A DNA stretch of 64,000 nt from Jacaranda mimosifolia. Its lineage: Eukaryota > Streptophyta > Magnoliopsida > Lamiales > Bignoniaceae. The stretch is taken from NCBI GenBank assembly GCA_018894105.1, contig CM032133.1:20040501-20104500 (forward strand). Direction: 5' to 3'. Below, piece by piece: positions 21,814 to 32,245 of the stretch. Under the pieces are notes generated by a model that saw nothing but the letters and a program-made list of their open reading frames with translations, did no database searches and was not told where the DNA came from. How positions within the stretch are numbered: the first letter of the stretch is position 1; each line of letters begins with the position of its first letter. A program made the position numbers and the translations under genes.

Positions 21814-21997
21814 TTACTTTCCAATGTTCGCTGCCAGGTTACTAGTATATCTAGAAAGCTTGTAAATAATAGATGAAATATCTAGCCTAGTACAATGCAT
21901 GGCATACATTAAACTACCAATTGCACTAGCATATTCAATTTGAGCAATAGCTCTCCCAGAGTTCTCTACTACTTTGTGTGGACTATATATGGGGTGC

Positions 21998-23083
21998 TTA
22001 CTTCTTTGATTCCCAATGTTGATATTTCTTTACAATTTTCTCAATGTAGTAGGATTGGCACAAAGCATAACCCCTTCTATTTTTCTTAACTTTAATCCCC
22101 AAGATAGTATCTACATTACCTAGATCTTTTATTTTAAACTGAGAGGATAAATACATCTTCATTTCATTTATGCTAATCATATTTGTCTGAAATATCAGCA
22201 TATCATCAACATACAAGCACACTATGCCACCATAATCCTTTGTGAATTTGGAATAAATACACTTATCCGCATTATTATGCTTAAACCCATTAGACTAAAT
22301 AACGTAATCAAATTTCTCATGCCATTGTTTTGGTGCTTGTTTCAAGCCATATAATGACTTTACCAACCTACATACTTTCTTTTCATTTCCAGGAAGAATA
22401 AATCCCTTAGGTTGTTCCACATATACCTCCTCATCCAAATCACTGTTGAGGAAAGCCGTTTAAACATCCATTTGATGCACACATAAATAATGAATAGATG
22501 CTAGAGCAAACAATACTCTAATAGACGTTATTCTAGCTACTGGTGCATATGTATCAAAATAGTCAATACCTTCCTTTTGTCTAAAACCTTTTGCCACTAA
22601 CCTAGGCTTAAAAGTTTGAATAGACCCATCAGTATTATATTTTCTTCAGAAGACCCATTTGCAACCTATATATTTTCTACTAGAGGGTAAATATACTAAT
22701 ACCCAAGTATTATTAGATAATATTGAGTCCATTTCATCGTTAATTGCCTCCTTCCAGAATGCTACATCTCTATATATCACAACTTCTTTATAGGTTTTAG
22801 GATCTCCTTCTACATTCAATGTAATAGGCAATTTATTGAGTACTGATTCCTTATTACCCTCAACTAAGAAAATAATAGACTGGGGATCAACAAAGTCTGG
22901 TCCTAGGCTCTTTTTTTTCCTGATCCTTTGACTTTTTCTAGGTTCACTAGGAGATTCAATTATATTCCTTTTACTATTAGGTAATGTGTTTTGATCAGTT
23001 TGCTGATGTGTTTGTACAGTTACATTAGAATCATTGCCAAATTTATTTTCAATAAATTCAACATTCCTTGATTCTACTATCAC
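21998..23083 (-). pseudogene. Unit 1 reverse transcriptase remnant
   Basis: The N-terminal part (22646-23083) reads SEPRKSQRIRKKK ... GDPKTYKEV ... FWKEAINDEMDSILSNNTWV ... SRKYIGCKWVF, the standard start of a Copia RT. The middle is decayed: the stop at 22643-22645 and others break the KPRLVAKGFRQKEG-type block near 22590. The catalytic segment CLYVDDMLIFQ is intact at 22185-22222, followed by KDLGNVDTILGIKVKKNRRG. The YVDD motif is thus present although the protein cannot be made in one piece. Confidence 0.8.
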
Positions 23084-23101
23084 ATTAGACTATAAGTCCA
23101 A

Positions 23102-23718
23102 TTATCTATATGCTTTAGAATATTGAGCATATCCTACAAACACACTTTTTATAGCTCTTGGTCTTAACTTTGTCCATTTAGGATCTGTCACTCCATGAAA
23201 GGCTAGACAACTCCAAACTCTAAGGTAACTTAGGTTTGGTTTCCTTACTTTCCATAATTCATATGGAGATACTTTAAGTTTCTTAGAAGGTATTCTATTA
23301 TGTACATGGCATGCAGGCAGTAAGGCTTCACCCCATAAATTATTAGGTAGTTTAGTATTCAAGATCATTGCATTCACTATATCAACTAGGCTCCCATTTT
23401 TTCTTCCTGCCAAACCATTCTATTGAGGGGTATATGGTGCACTCATTTCATTTCTGATGCCATTGTTTTCACAAAAAGAACTAAATTCGGAAGGAAAATA
23501 TTCGCCCCTTCTACCACTTCTTAAAATTTTAATTTTCTTTTCCTTTTGATTTTATACTTCAGCCTTATAAAGTATAAACATATCAAAAGCTTGATCTTTT
23601 GTTTTCATTAAATAAACATAGGTATATCTAGAATAGTCATCAATGAAAGTGATGAAATATCTATTTCCTCCTCTAGTTAAAATTCCATTTAATTCACATA
23701 TATCTAAATGAATAAGTT
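23102..23718 (-). pseudogene. Unit 1 integrase core remnant
   Basis: The first aspartate region reads ELIHLDICELNG (near 23700), followed by GGNRYFITFIDDYSRYTYVY. The glutamate region reads APYTPQ, stop, NGLAGRKNG near 23410-23430. The catalytic Glu of the usual NGLAERKN has become Gly, and a TAG precedes NG. The downstream block (LVDIVNAMILNTKLPNNLWG, RIPSKKLKVSPYELW, FVGYAQYSKAYR) is intact over 103 codons. Catalytically dead even without the stops. Confidence 0.82.
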
Positions 23719-24348
23719 CTAAAAATTCAGAAGATCTTTGAACATAAGGAAATAGTTTCTTGGTTGTTTTTGCTTGTATACATATTTCACACTTTTCAAT
23801 GCTAGTACCATAGCAAGAATTAAACCATTCATTGACATATACTTAATATAACCAAAATTAACTTGTGTCAATCTATTATGCCATAAATTAAAAGAAAAAG
23901 GATCAACAAAGTCAGCCGAATAATTTATTTTATTAGTGACACTCAATTTGAACATGCCATCACAAGAGTAGCATTTGCCAACAAAGGCACCACTCTTAGA
24001 AAATACAACTTTATCAGCCTCTAGAACAACCTTAATTCCTTTCTTACACAACAAATTTGCAGATACAAGGTTCTTCCTAATCTAAGGAACAAAAAGAACA
24101 TTGACTAGTACTAATTTCTTTCCAGAAGTGAAAGATAGTTCAATAGTGCCCCTGCCAAGGACCTTAGCGGTGTTACCATTTCCCATCATCACTTCTTGCC
24201 CATCATCAACCTTCTCCATGATCTTGAATAGTGCTTGGTCATTGCATACGTGGACAGTAGCACCAGAATCATACCACCAATCAGGAGACTTTATTGCAGC
24301 AGCCATGTTCAACTCAGTGACCATACTAATGTGCATATCAGAAATCAT
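23719..24348 (-). pseudogene. Unit 1 protease and pre-integrase remnant
   Basis: The protease motif DWWYDSGATVHVCND (near 24270) is intact and followed by MMGNGNTAKVLGRGTIELSF. A stop separates it from MLCKKGIKVVLEADKVVFSK ... GKCYSCDGMFKLSV and the integrase zinc-finger histidine segment FNLWHNRLTQVNFGYIKYM. Protease would cut the polyprotein. Confidence 0.82.
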
Positions 24349-24375
24349 GGCAACAATGGCGTTATCTGATTTGCA

Positions 24376-24891
24376 CTATTGGCATTTTATGTCCTTTGCT
24401 TCTTTCTGTAGCGGAATCACATTTAAGATGGCCCTTTTCCCCGCAATTATAACATGACTTATTGGTCTTGTATTTCTTTGTTTCAGAACCAATAGTCTCC
24501 TGAAAGTTCTTTTGCTTCCTTTGGGCACATCTTCTCCAGATTTCTTTCCTCCCGAGCTAGGCTTTTTTTCATCCACAGAGTTCACCTTGGAGAAAGTTTT
24601 AGCATGCCTTTTCTACAAATTTCGAATGTCCTCCTCGATCTTTAAATGCTTTTCAAACTGTTCCAAATTAAAATCTGCGGTTGTATAAAGCATTTTCTTC
24701 ATGTAATCACTCAAACTAGGGGGTAATTTTGCTATTATAGCACCCACTTGTGGTGTTGGAAGATCTTTCAAATTTAGGTCCAGCACATAGGCAATCTTCA
24801 ATGCAGTGAGCATGAACATCAATTTGTCCTTCCTTCGCTTGAAGTTTGTCCCATCAAATCGGTTCGATTTCACTAGATTCTGATCTACCAC
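24376..24891 (-). pseudogene. Unit 1 gag with a 318-bp in-frame deletion
   Basis: The frame begins NLVKSNRFDGTNFKRRKDKL and MLTALKIAYVLDLNLKDLPT. It then jumps from PTPQ straight to VGAIIAKLPPSLSDY, where unit 2 has 106 further residues (including the UBN2 core). The breakpoints share TGT. The second part encodes KKPSSGGKKSGEDVPKGSKR, and a neighbouring frame holds a zinc knuckle CYNCGEKGHLKC whose last Cys is displaced. The deletion removed most of the capsid-like fold. Confidence 0.8.
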
Positions 24892-24945
24892 TTGAAATAA
24901 ACTTTCTGTCCTTCCTTTAATCTTCTCAAATTATCACCTTAAGAT

Positions 24946-25672
24946 TGCTAGAAAAATATATTGAAAAGTTAGAAGTCTGATGTGCTTAATTGCATGTAGA
25001 AAACCCCCACATTGTCCTTAAGGTGATAATTGTCTCCACTATTTGTGCTGCAGGGTCTATGTCAATTCACCCCTAGGATTCAACTAAAGCACCTAGGAAT
25101 TGCAGTCAACATTCTAAAATTCCTATTTAAAAATTTCTATTGATGTTGAGAATTATTGAAAAGAGTATGAGAATATCTTTTAGCTAAGAGTAATAATACT
25201 TTACTTTTTATATGAACTTGTGTGGATTAATTCCCCTTGTATAAGGTTGCAATAACTATTCACAATAATTATGACTGTTAGTTTAAACAATGCACTAATT
25301 TTAATAGTCTTGTCTTTTTCCTAACAACCACATTGTTTTTTATTAAAACGCAATTAAAGAATTACATATTTAATTAAGTTCTGAATTAAAATATAATTCT
25401 AATTTAATCCATGTTGCGTTGTGCACGTGCAAAAGTGTAAACCGATAGGTCTTGATTATTATATATATATATTATTTGAGCAATATATATATATAATTCC
25501 CATTCACTTGGACACTCTCCAAAACTTTAAAATAATTTGAAAGCTTAACAAAGGATTCGCTCAGTAAAAGGACTCTCCTTTTCTTAATTTTTCAATGTGG
25601 GATTGAGATCCCAAAGAATGCTCATCTCTTCTCCATTTAACTAACTATCTAGAGTCCTAATTAATTCCAACA
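24946..25672 (-). repeat. LTR B (shared middle LTR)
   Basis: 727 bp, TGCTAGAAAAATA...TTCCAACA. It serves as the gag-side LTR of unit 1 and the RNase H-side LTR of unit 2. It differs from LTR A by scattered substitutions and by small indels in the TA-rich part. No tRNA-Met-type primer site is visible beside it; the adjacent sequence reads ATCTTAAGGTGATAA on the minus strand. Confidence 0.85.
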
Positions 25673-26099
25673 ATCCCTCACTTAGATAGTGATGTTAAGA
25701 ATTTATAGAATCATGCATAAGAATGATGTCACTTGACTTGAATCTTTCCTTAGTGTATGTTCTTCAAAGTTGTAATAGAATAGATGGTGTCTTAAGCGAG
25801 TAAACCATTATTCTTTGCATTAGAACCGGAAGTACCACGCACAAGACTCTCCAACATTTTTAGAAATTCACTAAGATTCTTATAGCACCAATATGGCTAT
25901 GTGCTACATCCTAGTATTCATAAACATTTCCAAAGGTCAACCTTTGAACCCTCACCAGGAGCGACACCACTCCTTATGTTTATATAGGTGAGGTTTCCCT
26001 TAAGCTTTGAATAATTTTGGTCATATTCAAACACTAAGTCTTATTAAGAGTTATGCTAAGCCTCCAAATATTATGCACTAGCTTACTTGAAAAGTTGTC

Positions 26100-26841
26100 C
26101 TAGTACCTTCACAGCTACTTATCAGTAACTTATTTTTACCCATTGAACTTTTAACTAGTGGTAATGCTAGAGAAAGTTGGGTTTCTATTACTGGTGACTT
26201 GAGGAAAATGGTCTTAAGCCCATTCCAATTGATGTTTTCCTTACTAACTCCTTAGTAAGTCCTTTTGTGAATGGGTCCGCCAAGTTATTACTTGTTCTTG
26301 TATATATTATGGCTATAATTCCCTCAAGAATTAATTGCTTGACATACTCTTGTCTCAAGCTTATATGTCTAGATTTTCCATTATAATCTTGCTATAAGCT
26401 CTAAACATAGCAGCTTCACTATCACATTTTAAAAAATGGCTGGCATTGGTTGTGGCCACAACTCTATTTCTCGTAATAAATTTCTTAGCCATTCTATCTC
26501 TTTACCTGCTCCTGCTAATGCAACAAACTCAGACTCCAAAGTGGAATGAGTTATGCACGTCTATTTGTTAGAAGCCCAAGGATAGCTCCTCCACCAAGGA
26601 TAAATACCCAACCAAACGCAGACTTATTATCGTTGGCACTTGTTATCCAACTGGCATTAGTGTATCCCTCTAATACTGCTAGGTAATTTTCATAATGTGG
26701 TCCTAAATTTATAGTTCTCTGAAGATATCCAAGGACTCTAGCAATTGCTTTCCAATGTTCAGCGCCAGGATTACTAGCATATCTGGAAAGCTTGTAAATA
26801 GTAAAAGAAATATCTGGCATAGTACAATGCATGACACCCAA
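26100..26841 (-). pseudogene. Unit 2 RNase H remnant
   Basis: Homologous to unit 1. MHCTMPDISFTIYKLSRYAS and HWKAIARVLGYLQRTINLGP are the RT-RNase H connection, followed by VLEGYTNASWITSANDNKSA and FGWVF. The frame is open for 96 codons at 26551-26841. The remainder down to about 26100 is in broken frames. Confidence 0.75.
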
Positions 26842-26879
26842 TTAAACTACCAAATTGCACCGGCATACTCAATTTGAGC

Positions 26880-27598
26880 AACAGCTCTCTCCACCACTTT
26901 GTGTGAACTATCATATGGGGTGCTTACCTATTTTATTCCCAAATGTTGGTAGTTCTTTACAATTTTCTCAATGTCGTGGGATTGGCACAAAGATTAACCC
27001 TCACTGTTTACACCAACATACAAGCACACAATGACACCATAATCCTTTGTGAATTTAGAATAAATACACTTTATCCGCATTATTATGCTTAAACCCATTA
27101 GACAAAATAACATAATCAAATTTGTCATGCCATTATTTTAGTGCTTGTTTCAATCCTTATAAAGACTTTACCAACCTGCATACTTTCTTTTCATTTCCAG
27201 GAAGAGTAAATCCCTTAGGTTGTTCCATATATACCTCCTCATCCAAATCATCATTGAGAAAAGTTGTTTTAGTATGCATTTGATGCACATATAAATTATG
27301 AATAGATGCTAGAGAAACAATACTCTAGTAGATGTTATTCTAGCTACTAGTGCATATGTATCAAAATAGTTAATAGCTTCTTTTTGCCTAAAACCTTTTG
27401 CCAATAATCAGTATTATATTTTCTTGGAAAGACCCAGTTGCAACCTATATGTTTTGAACCAAGGGCCAAATCTACTAATACCCAAGTATTGTTAGATAAT
27501 ACTGAGTCCATTTCATCGTTGATTGCCTCCTTCCAAAATGCTACATCTTTAGATGTCATAACTTCTTTATAGGTTTTAGGATCTCCTTCTATATTCAA
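26880..27598 (-). pseudogene. Unit 2 reverse transcriptase remnant lacking the active-site segment
   Basis: The N-terminal part reads GDPKTYKEVMTSKDVAFWKE and MDSVLSNNTWVLVDL ... KHIGCNWVF. Compared with unit 1, about 140 bp including the YVDDML catalytic box and the KDLG block are missing near 27000-27016, where unit 1 has 22070-22200. Other short deletions occur around 27400. No RT activity is possible. Confidence 0.75.
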
Positions 27599-27869
27599 TG
27601 TAATAGGTGTTTTATTGAGTACTGACTCCCTATTACCCTCAACTAAGAAAATGATAGACTGGTGATCAACAAAGTATGGTCCTAGGCTCTTTTCTTTCTG
27701 ACCCTTTAACTTCTTCTATGTTCACTAGGAGATTCAATTATTTTCCTTCTACCATTAGGTAATGTACTTTGATTAGTATGTTCATGTGTTTGTGCAGTTA
27801 CATTAGAATCATTGCCAAATTTATCTTCAATAAATTCAACATCTGTTGATTCTACTATCACATTAGACT

Positions 27870-28825
27870 CTAAGTCCAATAATCTATATGTTTTAGAATG
27901 TTGAGCATATTCACAAACATACTTTTTATGGCTCTTGGTCCTAACTTTGTTCGTTGAGGATCTGTCACCCTATGAAAGGCTAGACAACCCCAAACCCTAT
28001 GGTAACTTAGATTTGATTTTCTCCCTTTCCATAATTCACGTGGAGATACTTTAAGTTTCTTAGAAGGTATTCTATCATGTACATGACATGCAGTTAGTAA
28101 GGCTTCACCCTCCATAAATTATTAGGCAGTTTAGCATTCAAGATCATTGCATTCACCATGTTAACCAGTGTCTTATTTTTTCTTTCTGCCAAACCATTCT
28201 ATTGTGGGGTATATGGTGCACTCATTTCATATATGATGCCATTTTTTCACAAAAAGAATTAAATTTGGAACGAAAATATTCATCTCCTCTATAACTTCTA
28301 AAATTTTTAATTTTCTTTTCTTTTTGATTTTCTACTTCAGCTTTATAGAGCAAACACATGTCAAAAGCTTGATTTCATTAAATAAACATAAGTATATCTA
28401 GAATAATCATCAATGAAAGTGGTGAAATATTTGTTTCCGTCTCTAGTTGAAATTCCATTTAATTCACATATGTCTGAATGAATAAGTTCTAGCAATTTAG
28501 AAGATTTTTGAGCAAACGAAAATAGTTTCTTAGTCATTTCTGCTTGTATACATATTTCACACTTTTCAATGCTAGTATCATAGCAAGAAATTAAACCATG
28601 CATTGGCATATACTTAATATAACTAAAGTTAACATGTGCTAAAATACCATGCCACAAATTAAAAGAAAAATGATCAACAAAGTAAGCCAAATAATTTATT
28701 TTATTAGTAACACTCAATTTGAACATGCCATCACAATAGTAGCCTTTGCTAACAAAGGCACCACTCTTAGAAAATACAACCATATCAGCCTTTAGAACAG
28801 CCTTAATTCCTTTCTTACATAACAA
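27870..28825 (-). pseudogene. Unit 2 pre-integrase and integrase remnant
   Basis: A 154-codon frame (28361-28825) runs from the pre-integrase region (GMFKLSVTNKINYLAYFVDH, NLWHGILAHVNFSYIKYM) through the zinc-finger cysteine segment CEICIQAEM to the first catalytic aspartate, LLELIHSDICELNG, and TFIDDYSRYTYVYLM. The glutamate region near 28190-28220 reads PQ, stop, NGLAERKN: the catalytic Glu remains, but the same TAG as in unit 1 is present. The C-terminal block (RIPSKKLKVSPRELW) follows at 27870-28115. Confidence 0.8.
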
Positions 28826-28852
28826 ATTTGTAGATACAAGGTTTTTCCTAAT

Positions 28853-29038
28853 CTAGGGAACAAAAAGAACATTGACTAGTACTAATTTATTTCCAAAAGT
28901 GAAAGATAGTTCAACAGTGCCCCAGCCAAGGACCTTACCAATGTTGTCGTTTCCCATCATTACTTCATGTCCTTTGTCAACCTTCTCCAATGTCTTGAAC
29001 AATGCTTGGTCATTGCACACATGGACAGTAGCACCCAA
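28853..29038 (-). pseudogene. Unit 2 protease remnant
   Basis: The active-site region reads W, stop, YDLGATVHVCND, where unit 1 has WWYDSGATVHVCND: the Ser of DSG is Leu and a Trp codon is TGA. MMGNDNIGKVLGWGTVELSF follows. Dead protease. Confidence 0.8.
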
Positions 29039-29383
29039 ATCGTATCACCAATCAAGAGACTTTGTCGCAGTAGCCATGTTCAATTCAGTGATCTTACTAA
29101 TGTGCAAATAAAAAATCATGGCAACAATGGCATTCTCTATATCAACTATATTTGCATTATTGGCATTTTCTGTCTTCTACTTTGCAATTATAGCACGACT
29201 TATTGGTTTTATATTTCTTTGCTTCAATCCCAACAGTCTCTTGGAAGTTCCTTTTCTATCATTTAGGCATGTTTTCTCCAGATTTCTTTCCTCTCGAAAT
29301 AGGTTTCTTTTCACCTGCATAGTTCACCTTGGAGAAAGTTTCAACATGCCTTCTTTACAAATTTTGAGTGTCCTCCTCAATCC

Positions 29384-29872
29384 TTAAATGCTTTTCAAAC
29401 TATTCCAAAGTAAAATCTTTGGTTGTATAAAGCATTTTCTTTTTGTAATCATTCCTACTAGGGGTAATGTTGCTATTATAGTCCCCACTTGTAATGATTC
29501 AGAAATCTCAACTTTCAATTCTTTTAATTTTGATATTAAGATAGAAAAATTATGTACTTGATCCATAATAGACACGTTATCAACCATCTTGAATTCAAAG
29601 AATTTCATAATTAAGAACTTATCTACTCCTTGTTTTTCAGCTATGTACTTGGATTCCAGAGTATTCCAAATTTCTTTTGGTGACTGAGCGTTAGTGAAGA
29701 GGTCGTATAAATGAGCAGACAACGTGTTGAGGATGTGGCCTTGGCATAATGCTTCTTCATCTGATCTTTTCTTTCTTTTAGCTCTGAGTGCCTCAAAATC
29801 GTTATTCTGTGGTGTTTGAAGATCTTTCAAATTTGGATCCAGCACATAGGCAATCTTCAATGCAGTGAGCAT
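29384..29872 (-). pseudogene. Unit 2 gag remnant
   Basis: 162 codons that keep the region deleted in unit 1: QNNDFEALRAKRKKRSDEEA, AHLYDLFTNAQSPKEIWNTL, KYIAEKQGVDKFLIMKFFEF and FSILISKLKEL. This is the UBN2-type gag core of plant Copia elements. The N-terminal 25-30 residues and the leader are missing: the frame begins next to a junction with LTR C at about 29898. Confidence 0.82.
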
Positions 29873-29897
29873 GGAAATCAGTTTATCCTTCCATCAC

Positions 29898-30279
29898 TAA
29901 ACAATGCACTAATTTTAACAATCTTGTCTTTTTCCTATCACATTATTTCTGATTAAAAATTTAATTTTAATGATTAAATAAACTACATATTTAATTAAAT
30001 TCTGAATTTAATCCACACGGCGTCGTGCAAGTGCTAAGTCTTGATTATTAAATATATATGTATACATATTAATATTCAACCAATATATATATATATATAA
30101 TTCCCATGCACTTGGACACTCTTCGAAAACCTTAAAATAATCTAAAAGCTTAAAAAGAAGTTCACCTAATAAATGGACTCTCTTTTTCTTACTTTTTCAA
30201 TGTGGGACTAGGATCTTGAAAGAATTCTTATCTCTTCTCCACTTAACATACTATCTAGAAGTGCTAATTAATTCCAGCA
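29898..30279 (-). repeat. LTR C, truncated
   Basis: Starts at TAAACAATGCACTAATTTT, corresponding to base 25286 of LTR B, and runs to TTCCAGCA. About 340 bp of LTR plus the primer site and gag leader were lost in one deletion that fused gag to mid-LTR. Confidence 0.8.
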
Positions 30280-30539
30280 TATATATATATACACTGGAAA
30301 ATGGGTGAATTGCAATTTATACCTTATGAACTACAAAGTTGAAATAAATATTAAGAGGGAAATTACGTATAACCCCTCTGTGAAATTCAAAATTGCCACA
30401 AAACCCTTTTTGTAAAAAATGGAGCCTGCGTAGTGCCCTATATTATGTCAAAATTGCCACCGTACCCCCAAATAGGAGTCACACACTGAGTGTGCAAGTA
30501 GGAATTGCAAATTTGCCTATGAATTGTCCATAATGCCCT

Positions 30540-30880
30540 CCGGGGGTCTAATTGGCCAGCAAATCTGGCCAATCCAGATCTACCAGTGTTGTGGTGCCTG
30601 TTGAGCCTACGCCACCGTCGGCTAGTGGCGGCCAAGGTTGTGGAGAGGGGGTTTTGGGAGAAAGAGAAGAGATGGGGGGTTTTTTGGGGAAGGGACTAGG
30701 GATTGGCCAGGGGAAGCTATTTTGGCCAACGGTGACTAGGGTTTTGGGGAAGGAATATCTTGAGGGGAAAAGAGAAGAGGTGGGGGTTTTTTAGGGGAGG
30801 GGTGTTGGAAGAGGGGGATTAAATTTTCAGGTAGCCACTAGCGATTGTTGGGCAACAGCGGCTAGCGAAAAGGGTACTGT
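30540..30880. other. GC-rich cargo of unknown origin in the MULE
   Basis: GC content is far above the flanks. An 80-residue plus-strand frame from 30552 (MASKSGQSRSTSVVVPVEPT, then Gly-rich) ends at 30794. A module of the form GAAGAG[A/G]TGGGGG, TTTTTT, GGGGA[A/G]GGG occurs twice (30666-30695 and 30773-30803). Features such as GCCACCGTCGGC suggest a captured piece of a GC-richer host gene or its 5' leader. I do not recognise a product. The G runs could form quadruplexes. Confidence 0.4.
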
Positions 30881-31133
30881 AATTATATATATGTATATAT
30901 ATATATTCTTTTTATAGTAATAATAATAATAATTATTATTATTATTATTTAAATTAATAGATAAATTTATTTAAATTGAATTAAATTATTTTAGATCTAT
31001 TTATAAGTTTAATATTCTTAAGTACAACTTAAAAATCTATGGGAATGTTTGGCTATATTTTTTGTGTGATTTTATTATATGTTTATTATGTGTTTTGGAA
31101 AAATAAATTATTAGAAAATGTGAAAGTTGTGTT

Positions 31134-31370
31134 TTGGTATGTTTGTTTATGTTTTTTTGGAGGGGGGGGAGATATTTTTTACTGTAACAGTAAAATCAAT
31201 ACATTTTTGTTGAATTTTTGGGGTGAAAATAAAATTGAGTGATTTTTTTATTGTTAGAATAATAAAAATATATATATGATGTCTATATATAACATATGTA
31301 TGTATATTTTGAGCAATTGAAGTTATGGAGGGGAAAATGAGGATATGTTTGGTTATGTTTCTCCAAAACA
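31134..31370. repeat. Dispersed repeat, second copy of 5349-5640
   Basis: Shares ordered blocks with 5349-5640, including TATGTTTGTTTATG-type starts, GTAAAATCAATAC, TTTTTTTATTGTTAGAATAATA and the closing TATGTTTGGTTATG. It is nested inside the MULE at 30356-31698. Confidence 0.5.
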
Positions 31371-31808
31371 ATTTTAGGGTGTAGGGTTTTAATTTTTAAT
31401 TTTAAAAAATGAATTAAATTATCTTGGATATATTTATTATTTTAATACTATTGAGTATATAATTTGAAATATGCCAAAGGTAAGAAGAAACAATTGAGAG
31501 GAAATTATAAGATTGACCAAAATCTTCCTCAGCTCACATATGGGCAATTTCGGTATTTTAATTTTTTAAAACAAAAGTGAACATGGGGCGAATGTGGCAA
31601 TTTTGACAAAACATAGGGTACTAAACAGACTCCATTTTTCACACAGGGAGTTTCATGGTAATTTCGAATTTCACAGGGGGGTTATGCTTATTTATCCCAA
31701 ATATTAAGTATGCCAAAATACATTCTCAATTTGCAAAATGCGCCATCGAAATACATTGTTGGGCGAAAGGAGTTGAGATACTTCTTTTTCTTTTCACAGG
31801 GTTCAATG

Positions 31809-32237
31809 TAGGGGTGTAAATAAGTCGGGTTCGGCAAAAGTTACAAGCTCGAGCCCAATATTTTGAGCTTGGGCGAAAGGAGTCGAGATACTTATTATAA
31901 TTATTGATAAAATATTAAATTATTAATATGTTATAATTATTTAATCATATATAATAAATATTTAAAATTAGAAAAAAAAAGTAAATTATCAACATATATG
32001 TATATATTAATTATTTAATTAATATATAATAGATATTTAAAATCAGAAAAAAAAAAGTAAATTATTAATATATACTAATTATTATATAAAAAATATTTAA
32101 AAATAGAAAAAATCTCATGAGCCAGCTCATGAGTTTTTAAACAACTAAAGTAAAGCTCGAACTCGAGTTGAGCTATAATCGAGTCGACTCATGATAATCG
32201 AGTCTCGTGAACCGGCTCGACTCATCTTACACCCCTA
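31809..32237. mobile_element. Small non-autonomous hAT element, 429 bp, TSD GTTCAATG
   Basis: Ends TAGGGGTGTAA and TTACACCCCTA are perfect inverted repeats. The identical 8-mers GTTCAATG lie at 31801-31808 and 32238-32245. Subterminal words AAGCTCGAGC, CTCGAGTTGAGC and CGAGTCGACTC are repeated in both orientations. The middle is AT-rich and contains two tandem, diverged copies of about 110 bp (around 31905-31985 and 31990-32055). No transposase. Confidence 0.92.
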
Positions 32238-32245
32238 GTTCAATG

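Larger units (their letters stand above)
20037..30279 (-). mobile_element. Tandem Copia array: LTR-internal-LTR-internal-partial LTR
   Basis: Three copies of one LTR (20037-20746, 24946-25672, and a truncated 29898-30279) separate two homologous internal regions. Both read gag-to-RNase H from right to left. The middle LTR serves both units, the usual product of unequal or intra-element recombination. The outer flanks (CTAAT left, TATAT right) do not match, so no TSD survives. Both units are full of stops and small deletions, and both carry the same TAG in the integrase motif PQ(stop)NGLA. The unit-1 catalytic Glu that follows is Gly, and in unit 2 the RT active-site segment is deleted. Neither unit can move on its own. 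Confidence 0.85.
30356..31698. mobile_element. MULE-like element with GC-rich cargo, TSD AAATATTAAG
   Basis: The left arm (30356-30476) and right arm (31586-31698) are inverted copies. Shared stretches include CCCCTCTGTGAAATTC/GAATTTCACAGGGGGG and TGTCAAAATTGCCAC/GTGGCAATTTTGACA. The identical 10-mer AAATATTAAG lies at 30346-30355 and 31699-31708. With arms of about 115 bp and a 10-bp TSD it belongs with Mutator-like elements. The interior has no transposase. It holds a GC-rich segment (30540-30880) unlike the surrounding DNA and a copy of the dispersed repeat also found at 5349-5640. Confidence 0.85.

Noticed and set aside
24101..24457. Plus-strand frame of 118 residues
   Set aside because: Antisense of the Copia protease and gag end; the minus strand carries the recognisable motifs.
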